Of a DNA stretch of 6,355 bases, positions 1 through 6,355 are shown piece after piece; position 1 is the stretch's first letter, and each line of letters begins with the position of its first letter. The notes beneath the pieces are model-generated. The model made no database searches and had not been told where the DNA came from. It saw only the letters and a program-made list of their open reading frames with translations. This DNA is from Gammaproteobacteria bacterium (GTDB lineage Bacteria; Pseudomonadota; Gammaproteobacteria; Steroidobacterales; SZUA-146): assembly GCA_013002925.1 (NCBI GenBank), contig JABDLQ010000259.1, forward strand, positions 1-6,355, read 5' to 3'. The translations under genes and the position numbers were made by a program.

Positions 1-1432
<1,432 letters not shown>

Positions 1433-1519
1433 CCTGCGTTGCGGCGCAACATCGGCGCGCGATGACGGGAGGCGGACCCGCGCACCAGATGCCCGTTGCA
1501 GTAATATGTAAAAATTAGC

Positions 1520-1547
1520 TCGCATCGGTCGAGTGTAGTGCTAGACT
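1520..1547 (+). promoter_or_regulatory. Possible extended -10 promoter
   Basis: TGCTAGACT at 1539-1547 resembles an extended -10 element (TGn followed by TAGACT). The bases 16 bp upstream, TCGCAT at 1520-1525, match a sigma-70 -35 box at only three positions. If used, transcription would start near 1554 and give a leader of about 150 nt. This is a weak match, proposed mainly from its position. Confidence 0.25.
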
Positions 1548-1614
1548 CTCAGACACATAAAGAGCCGGGTGCGGCAAAATAACAAAAGCTGACCTCTTCC
1601 AACGGGACAAGTGT

Positions 1615-1641
1615 TCTCAACGCCACGCAAGGCGCAAGAGA
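1615..1641 (+). promoter_or_regulatory. Two-tier hairpin in the 5' leader
   Basis: TCTC (1615-1618) pairs with GAGA (1638-1641), and CGCC (1621-1624) pairs with GGCG (1631-1634). The two stems are separated by a small AA/CAA internal loop, and the apical loop is ACGCAA. The structure lies 64 bases upstream of the start codon and has no T-run, so it is not a terminator. It could be an RNA control element or a stabilising structure, but I cannot assign it to a riboswitch class. Confidence 0.4.
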
Positions 1642-1683
1642 CCGAACCTAAGGAGAGAAACCCGAAAAGCCTGAACAATCGAA

Positions 1684-1697
1684 CCCAATTGGGGGGG
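1684..1697 (+). promoter_or_regulatory. G-run ribosome binding site overlapping a CCCAATTGGG palindrome
   Basis: A run of seven G (1691-1697) ends eight bases before the ATG at 1706. This is the only purine-rich tract at proper spacing, although it is a poor match to GGAGG. Its first three G complete a perfect CCCAATTGGG palindrome at 1684-1693, which could form a small hairpin and partly hide the site. A better Shine-Dalgarno-like sequence (1650-1657) lies too far upstream to serve this start. Confidence 0.4.
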
Positions 1698-1705
1698 ATA
1701 AAATA

Positions 1706-2281
1706 ATGACTGGACTGCTTAAAGGCATAGCAGCTATTTGTGTACTGGTTGTCACTGGTGCCGCATTTGCTGATTCTGTTACTTACACCGGCAACACGGA
1801 AACCAGCGCCGATGGTTCCTGGATGCGCCCGGACGCCGATTTTATGATGATTGATACAGACACGGTTCTGTACTCGGTGCAGTCATTTAATGTGACGGCT
1901 GACGGTCTGTATGACATCACGTCGATACAGGGTCTGGATTCGAACGGCACACAATTTGACGGCTTTATTTTCCTGTATGCCAGCAGTTTCGATCCAATGG
2001 ATCAGCTGAGCAACGGGGTCGCGGCAGATGATGACGGTGCTGGCGGCACTGGTACCTCTGATATGCTCAATGTGAGCCTGGCGGCCGGCACAACGTATTT
2101 TTTGGTTACATCGGCTTTTGACCCGGCAAACACCGCATTTGGCTCGGGCTCCGGCCCCTTTAGTAACACTATTGACGGCCCCGGCGACGTCTTGCTTGAC
2201 GGAGCACCGGTACCGCTGCCCGCAGCATTATGGCTAATGTTAAGCGCAGTGGCCGGCCTGCGCCTGATACGCCGCACTTAG
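1706..2281 (+). CDS. Secreted VPLPA-CTERM sorting-domain protein
   Basis: A 191-residue exported protein of unknown precise role, expected to be anchored or released at the cell surface by an exosortase. Residues 1-22 form a signal peptide with hydrophobic core IAAICVLVV and an Ala-Phe-Ala cleavage site before Asp23. The middle (about 25-165) is rich in Asp, Gly, Ser and Thr with short beta-like strands, and includes an AADDDGAGG stretch (106-114) and LAAGTTYFLVT (125-135). The latter type of strand is common in beta-sandwich domains of PEP-CTERM-class and DVUA0089-like proteins. The C-terminus has the tripartite sorting signal: VPLPA at 169-173, a hydrophobic segment at about 174-188, and Arg189-Arg190 at the end. 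VPLPA-CTERM proteins are established substrates of exosortase D (XrtD); no exosortase lies in this window, so the partner must be elsewhere. The start is supported by the complete signal peptide. The gene stands alone, with its own leader and a strong terminator. Sorting class is confident, function unknown. Confidence 0.9.
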   Translation: MTGLLKGIAAICVLVVTGAAFADSVTYTGNTETSADGSWMRPDADFMMIDTDTVLYSVQSFNVTADGLYDITSIQGLDSNGTQFDGFIFLYASSFDPMDQLSNGVAADDDGAGGTGTSDMLNVSLAAGTTYFLVTSAFDPANTAFGSGSGPFSNTIDGPGDVLLDGAPVPLPAALWLMLSAVAGLRLIRRT

Positions 2282-2298
2282 CACCAGGATTCATCGTG

Positions 2299-2327
2299 AA
2301 AAACCCCGCGACAATGCGGGGTTTTTT
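2299..2327 (+). terminator. Strong intrinsic terminator
   Basis: CCCCGC (2304-2309), a GACAAT loop (2310-2315) and GCGGGG (2316-2321) are followed by six T (2322-2327). The five A before the stem can extend the pairing with the T-run. It begins 18 bases after the stop codon of the VPLPA-CTERM gene and separates that unit from the amidohydrolase operon. The A-tract and T-run symmetry could give some activity on the - strand too, but no - strand gene is seen to use it. Confidence 0.93.
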
Positions 2328-2548
2328 GTGAGTGCTGTCCGCACAAGCCGTGGCAGGCATCGATGTGAGCGGGGGTCGTTCTGTGCCAGTGTCAGATGAG
2401 CGACGCGACAGTTTTCCATTATTGGCCCGCCAGCGGCACCCGCATTTGTGAAAGGGGTCTGGTCAAGGCTTCGGTGCAAACTGTATTATCTGCAATGCGT
2501 CGCCGATACCGGCGAGCGCCTCCATATTCTGCGACCATCGGAATAGCA
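2328..2548 (+). other. Upstream region of the amidohydrolase operon
   Basis: These 221 bases carry the presumed promoter of the amidohydrolase-lipoprotein pair. A TATTAT element at 2484-2489 could be a -10 box, but no good -35 is found at 16-18 bp. A perfect 6-bp inverted repeat lies at 2500-2515. The frame of the next gene is open back to an ATG at 2396, but the extra 51 codons (many Arg and aromatic residues) do not look like the start of a nitrilase fold, so I treat them as non-coding. Confidence 0.5.
2500..2515 (+). repeat. Inverted repeat TCGCCG-ATAC-CGGCGA
   Basis: A perfect 6-bp inverted repeat with a 4-base centre lies 11 bases after the TATTAT element and 33 bases before the start codon. 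It could be an operator or a 5'-UTR hairpin. It is short enough to be chance in GC-rich DNA. Confidence 0.3.
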
Positions 2549-3562
2549 ATGACTGAATTATTTTATGCGGCTGCCTGTCAGACGGATTTTGAGGCACCGA
2601 CCGATCGTGATCAGATCGAAAAAAACACGGCGCGTATGTGCCAGATGATAGAACAGACAATCACTGGCTATGAGCCGTTTTTTGATGTGCGGTTATTAAC
2701 GTTCCCGGAGTTTTCACATGCAGTCCCGGTATACGCTACCGCGGCGGAGCTCAAGCGGCGGCTGGCGCTGCCCATACCGAACGAACACACGGACAAATAT
2801 GCAGCGCTGGCGCGCAAGTATGGCTGCTATATCCAGACCGGCAGTTTTCTGGAAAGCACATCGAAGTATCCGGACGCGCTGTTTAACACCACGTTACTGA
2901 TTGGACCTGAAGGCATACTGAGCCGCTATCGCAAAATCAATACCTGGATTCCGTGGGAAGTACATACCTCGCCTCACGATGTACCAGACTACCAGGAGGA
3001 AATGTTCCCGGTTGTGGACACCGAATTAGGCAGGATTGGAGTGGCAATTTGTTATGACTGGCTGTTCCCGGAAACGATCCGGCAGATTGCATTCAACGGC
3101 GCCGAAATCATCGTGAGGGTATCGGCGTATATGAATCCGTGGGGAACGGCCGAGCCGATGAACTGGTGGGGGCTGGTAAACCAGACCCGTGCGCTCGAAA
3201 ACACCGCGTATGTCGTGGCCTCCAATCAAGGTGCGAGCCTGCAGAACTACCCGCCGTTTTGCTGGCCCGGCGGCAGCATGGTGGTTGACTATGACGGGCG
3301 GATACTGGCCCAGGCCGACCCCGGACCCGGTGAGCGCGTAGTGGTGGCACCAGTCAACATCTCCCAGCTTCGTGCGGAACGCGAGCGCCGCACCGGACAC
3401 GACATGCGCGCGCATTTACGCAGCGGCGCTCATAGCTATATGCGCCAGGAATTTTTGCCGCCTGCAGGAGAAACCCAGGTGACGGCGCAAAACCTCAGCA
3501 ACCGTATTGCAACGGCCCGCAATAACGTCGACACCTTTACCAGGAGAACATCAAGACGATGA
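2549..3562 (+). CDS. Nitrilase-superfamily amidohydrolase, formamidase-like
   Basis: A predicted cytoplasmic carbon-nitrogen hydrolase of 337 residues that cleaves a C-N bond of an amide, releasing ammonia or an amine and an acid; the substrate is unknown. The catalytic residues of the superfamily are visible: Glu54 in TFPEFS, Lys129 in YRKIN, Glu137 in WIPWEVH, and nucleophile Cys168 in AICYDWLFPE. The eight-residue gap from Lys129 to Glu137 equals that of Helicobacter pylori formamidase AmiF (Lys133, Glu141), as I recall its numbering, and the YRKxNxWxP motif is shared. Later conserved stretches include the RALEN segment and the WPGGSMVVDYDGRILA region. The length fits the family. I start at ATG 2549 because MTELFYAAACQTDFE is the usual first strand of the fold, and GGAA (2540-2543) precedes it by five bases. 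A longer form from 2396 (388 residues) is possible but has no matching N-terminal domain. There is no signal peptide. The stop overlaps the start of the next gene (ATGA), indicating an operon. Exact substrate is inference; other aliphatic amidase or carbamoyl hydrolase roles remain open. Confidence 0.92.
   Translation: MTELFYAAACQTDFEAPTDRDQIEKNTARMCQMIEQTITGYEPFFDVRLLTFPEFSHAVPVYATAAELKRRLALPIPNEHTDKYAALARKYGCYIQTGSFLESTSKYPDALFNTTLLIGPEGILSRYRKINTWIPWEVHTSPHDVPDYQEEMFPVVDTELGRIGVAICYDWLFPETIRQIAFNGAEIIVRVSAYMNPWGTAEPMNWWGLVNQTRALENTAYVVASNQGASLQNYPPFCWPGGSMVVDYDGRILAQADPGPGERVVVAPVNISQLRAERERRTGHDMRAHLRSGAHSYMRQEFLPPAGETQVTAQNLSNRIATARNNVDTFTRRTSRR
3542..3562 (+). promoter_or_regulatory. 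Ribosome binding site and ATGA stop/start overlap
   Basis: AGGAG (3542-3546) lies inside the end of the amidohydrolase gene, 12 bases before ATG 3559. That ATG overlaps the TGA stop at 3560-3562. The arrangement is typical of translational coupling and fixes the start of the lipoprotein. The spacing is slightly long, so re-initiation by terminating ribosomes may contribute. Confidence 0.75.
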
Positions 3563-6355
3563 AGCGATATTTGATGTTACCGGCGCTTGCTTTTCTGCTT
3601 CTGTTTGTCAGCGCGTGTGAGCCAGAGGTCGCAACGCGCCCGGACACTGCCATACCCGATGCCTCCGACGTGGCCCTGAATAATCGCGGTGTCGCACTGA
3701 TGGGTTATTTCGATTATGCCAGCGCCCGGGATGTTTTTCGGCAGGTGGTTGATCGTAAACCTGGCTGGTTGGACGCCAAGGTAAACCTGGCCATCGCCAC
3801 GCTCAACCGTCAGCTCGATGGTGATGAACAACTGGCACTCGGGTATCTGCATGAAGTAATTGCGACTGATCCTTTACACTTGAGAGCACATTTTGTATTG
3901 GGGCTACTCCAGGAGCGTAATGGCGAGACTGAAAAAGCCATTGCGCATTACAAAATAGTTCGCGAACACGATCCGAACGATGCGTATGCCGCCTATTACC
4001 TGGCGGTGTTAACTCAAAGCACAGATCCACAGCAGGCGCTGGAACTGTTTCGCGAAGCGGTGCGGCTTGACCCCTATTTGCGTAGCGCGTATTACGGTGC
4101 ATTTTTGTTGCTGCTACGCTCGGGCGACCGCGAAGCGGGCATGGCCATGAAAGAGGCTTACGAAAGGCTGGCCAACAATCCGCGTGCGAAGCTTGCAGAA
4201 ACCAAGTATACCCGTATGGGCGAAAAAGCCAGTGCACTGGCCCTGAATGTGCCGCAACCGGCTGCGGATCCGTTACCGGAGGGCGATTTGTTCGGTGCCG
4301 CACAGGTCATCAGCAAATTTTCCGATCAGCAACAACGTTCGTTAACCACCGTCGACGTGCAAGGTGACGGTGTGCAGGACATTTTTGTTGCGAACAGCGA
4401 CGGCAAGCATCAACTAGTCATCGCCGCTGATGTTGAATACCAGATCACGGATAAATACCTGCAGGAACTGCCGCGACAACTGCACGCGGTTGCGTGGGGC
4501 GATCTTGATAATGACGGTGCAACGGACGCGGTGGCGTGTTTCGCTGGCGGTGAAAAACTTGGTCTCTGGAAAGGTGCGGGGAATTCTGTGCTTATAGCCG
4601 ATGCCGGGCTGAACAAGCTTTCACAGGGTCGCCGGTGTACCGATGTGATGCTGCTGGATGCAGATCACGACGGCGACCTCGATGTGTTTGTGGCGTTTGC
4701 AGCCAAAGGCCACGATGTGTTGAGCAACAATGGCGATGGTTCGTGGCGCAGTCTGGCGCGGGATGGAATATTGCCCTTTGGTCAGCAGCGCGGGCTGGGG
4801 CTCGTGGCGGGGGACCTGGACCGTGATCGGGATGCGGACCTGATCGTAATTAACGACGGTGGCGATAACGACGTACTGTTTAATGATCGGTTGTGGAAGT
4901 ACCAGAAAAACCCTGCCGCGCAGGCTCTCGAAAAAACAGCACTGGTGGCGGGCGTTGTTGCTGATGTCGATGCCGATGGCAGACAGGAGGTTTATGCGCT
5001 CACTGCAAACGGCAAACTGCAGCGCTTTTTGCAAAACGGCAGCGGCAACTGGATTGCTAATGAATTAATGGAGGTTACGCCGGGCGCTAACGCCCAGATT
5101 GGCAGCGTCGACTTTAACGGTGATGGGCACCCTGACTTGTTGGTGGTAGATAACGACGCTGTCCAGGTAATCGACGTCAGCACGGAGCAACCTCGCCCCC
5201 TGTTTCGGCACGCCGCAGATGTGGTAAGTGCCATACCGGTGCTGGCAGACTCAGACCTGGGGCCATCACTGTTTGCACTGATCAATCAGGATGATGGTCA
5301 ACAGCTGATGCATTGGCCCCCGGGCCCGGGACGCGGTCATTTTATTGGTCTGTCGTTTACGGGCAAAGAAAACGCGGCGGACTCGATGCGTTCCAACCGT
5401 TCCGGTATCGGTACCGCCGTGGCCGCACGGCGTGGGTCGCAATGGACCATTAGCTCAACATTCGATGCAAACTCGGGAAGAGGCCAGAGTCTGCAACCAC
5501 TGGCGATTGGACTCGCGGGTCAAACGCAACTGGACTACATTGCTATTGATTGGTCTGACGGCGTTTTTCAGACAGAACTGGATTTGCCGGCCGGGCAAAC
5601 CCACACGATTGCCGAAACGCAGCGCCAGCTCTCGAGTTGTCCGGTTTTATTTGCATGGAACGGGGAGGAGTGGACGTTTGTCAGCGATATACTCGGCGTT
5701 GGCGGCATTGGTTTTATGGTGCAGCCTGGCAAGTACAGCGAGCCTCGTCCCTGGGAGCATTTTTTGTTTCCGGAGGAGGTGGTGCAGCCACTTGACGATC
5801 GGGTGCAGATAAAAATTACCGAACCCATGGAAGAAATCGCCCTGATCGATGGCGCAACGCTGACCGCTTTCGATCTGGCCCCGGGGTGGCATATGACGCT
5901 GGATGAACGCATGTGGACCGGGGGCCCAATGGTCACGGGCAAACCACTATTTTACCGGCACGCCGTGCGGCCGGCACGTGGATGGCGTGACGATGGTCTC
6001 GATGTAACGGCGGCCGTGCAGGAGGTGGATCACAACGCTGCGGAGCCTGGCAATCTGCATCCACGGTATTTAGGCAGGCTTGATCGCCAACGTGCCGTGA
6101 CGCTCGAGTTTGATGAGCCACTGGACACGTATAACAAACATGGGCACAACAACCCTGTGCTGTTGGCGGACGGGTGGGTTGAATACCCGTATTCGCAGAC
6201 TGTGTTTGCCGCGTGGCAGGCTGATGAGACGTATTTTGCACCGACACTGGAAGCAGCTGGTGCTGATGGCCAGTGGCATACGGTGTATACCAGTTTTGGG
6301 TACCCGGCAGGTATGCCACGGCAAATGAGCGTGCCTCTGGAGGGGCTCCCGCAGG
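3559..6355 (+). CDS. Large TPR / FG-GAP (VCBS) / ASPIC-UnbV lipoprotein, 3' end missing
   Basis: A predicted outer-membrane lipoprotein of the CRTAC1-like class; its function is unknown. The frame is open for 932 codons with no stop and continues past the window. Residues 1-20 are a lipoprotein signal peptide (Met-Lys-Arg, hydrophobic core, lipobox VSAC with Cys20); Glu21 at +2 does not favour inner-membrane retention. About 38-206 is helical with TPR-like repeats, such as 110-144 and 145-175 ending in DPNDA and LDPYLRS. From 265 to 530 there are six Asp-rich FG-GAP/VCBS-like loops: DVQGDG (266-271), DLDNDG (315-320), DADHDG (367-372), DLDRDR (419-424), DVDADG (469-474), DFNGDG (518-523). They suggest a calcium-binding beta-propeller. 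About 595-690 matches ASPIC/UnbV, with GIGTAVAA (616-623), IDWSDG (663-668) and LPAGQ (676-680). From Cys694 (CPVLFAWNGEEWTFVSD) to the window edge is a beta-rich extension that I recall following ASPIC/UnbV in some proteins but cannot name. The ATGA overlap with the amidohydrolase suggests joint expression. Domain calls are solid; adhesion, binding or scaffold roles are inference. Confidence 0.92.
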   Translation, partial: MKRYLMLPALAFLLLFVSACEPEVATRPDTAIPDASDVALNNRGVALMGYFDYASARDVFRQVVDRKPGWLDAKVNLAIATLNRQLDGDEQLALGYLHEVIATDPLHLRAHFVLGLLQERNGETEKAIAHYKIVREHDPNDAYAAYYLAVLTQSTDPQQALELFREAVRLDPYLRSAYYGAFLLLLRSGDREAGMAMKEAYERLANNPRAKLAETKYTRMGEKASALALNVPQPAADPLPEGDLFGAAQVISKFSDQQQRSLTTVDVQGDGVQDIFVANSDGKHQLVIAADVEYQITDKYLQELPRQLHAVAWGDLDNDGATDAVACFAGGEKLGLWKGAGNSVLIADAGLNKLSQGRRCTDVMLLDADHDGDLDVFVAFAAKGHDVLSNNGDGSWRSLARDGILPFGQQRGLGLVAGDLDRDRDADLIVINDGGDNDVLFNDRLWKYQKNPAAQALEKTALVAGVVADVDADGRQEVYALTANGKLQRFLQNGSGNWIANELMEVTPGANAQIGSVDFNGDGHPDLLVVDNDAVQVIDVSTEQPRPLFRHAADVVSAIPVLADSDLGPSLFALINQDDGQQLMHWPPGPGRGHFIGLSFTGKENAADSMRSNRSGIGTAVAARRGSQWTISSTFDANSGRGQSLQPLAIGLAGQTQLDYIAIDWSDGVFQTELDLPAGQTHTIAETQRQLSSCPVLFAWNGEEWTFVSDILGVGGIGFMVQPGKYSEPRPWEHFLFPEEVVQPLDDRVQIKITEPMEEIALIDGATLTAFDLAPGWHMTLDERMWTGGPMVTGKPLFYRHAVRPARGWRDDGLDVTAAVQEVDHNAAEPGNLHPRYLGRLDRQRAVTLEFDEPLDTYNKHGHNNPVLLADGWVEYPYSQTVFAAWQADETYFAPTLEAAGADGQWHTVYTSFGYPAGMPRQMSVPLEGLPQ

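Larger units (their letters stand above)
1433..1705 (+). other. Intergenic gap with leader of the VPLPA-CTERM gene
   Basis: No credible gene is seen on either strand in these 273 bases. The first part holds a short GTTGC-GGC-GCAAC inverted repeat (1438-1450) without a following T-run, so it is not a convincing terminator. The second part holds a possible promoter near 1520-1547, a two-tier hairpin at 1615-1641, an isolated Shine-Dalgarno-like AAGGAGAG at 1650-1657 with no start codon close behind it, and the G-run ribosome site of the next gene. Confidence 0.6.

Noticed and set aside
1438..1450. GTTGC-GGC-GCAAC as terminator of the acyl-CoA synthetase gene
   Set aside because: The stem is only 5 bp and no T-run follows, so there is no support for intrinsic termination.
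2433..2450. Possible sigma-54 promoter (CGGCAC followed by TTTGTG)
   Set aside because: The -24 half is close to consensus, but the essential GC of the -12 half is missing at the correct spacing.
2002..2479. Short minus-strand frames across the VPLPA gene, terminator and upstream gap
   Set aside because: They overlap the well supported + strand gene and the terminator, are Arg/Pro-rich, and show no domain or export signal.
3803..5034. Minus-strand open frames at 3803-4303 and 4621-5034
   Set aside because: They lie wholly inside the continuous + strand lipoprotein frame, which shows clear TPR and FG-GAP motifs. Their translations are rich in His, Pro and Arg with no recognisable domain.
5345..6328. 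Plus-strand open frames at 5345-5812 and 6110-6328 as separate genes
   Set aside because: They are in other frames than the lipoprotein, whose frame here carries the ASPIC/UnbV motifs and stays open. Their translations are Arg/Cys-rich and unlike any family.

Overview
The window reads as chromosomal DNA of moderate GC from a Gram-negative bacterium. A marine or environmental gammaproteobacterium fits best, because it carries a VPLPA-CTERM (exosortase-sorted) protein, an outer-membrane-type lipoprotein and an AlkK/FadD-like acyl-CoA synthetase. This placement is inference; there is no rRNA or other marker gene. All four genes I can support are on the + strand. I see no tRNA, rRNA, CRISPR array, transposase or attachment site.

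Layout: (1) Bases 1-1432 hold the 3' part of an AMP-forming fatty-acyl-CoA synthetase whose N-terminus lies upstream of the window. (2) Bases 1433-1705 are a 273-base gap with a possible promoter and a leader containing a two-tier hairpin. (3) Bases 1706-2281 encode a 191-residue secreted protein with a signal peptide and a C-terminal VPLPA sorting tail. A strong intrinsic terminator follows at 2299-2327 and closes this unit. (4) After a 221-base gap, a nitrilase-superfamily amidohydrolase (2549-3562) has a formamidase-like Glu-Lys-Glu-Cys active-site layout. (5) Its stop codon overlaps, in an ATGA, the start of a very large lipoprotein gene (3559 to beyond 6355). The lipoprotein combines TPR repeats, six FG-GAP/VCBS-like Asp-rich loops, an ASPIC/UnbV domain and a long C-terminal extension of unassigned function. 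It fills the last 2.8 kb and remains open at the window edge.

The first two genes look like separate units: fatty acid activation, and a cell-surface or exopolysaccharide-associated protein. The last two form a translationally coupled pair, joining a predicted cytoplasmic C-N hydrolase to a predicted surface-exposed lipoprotein. That pair is the most interesting part of the window. Its function cannot be read from the sequence alone.
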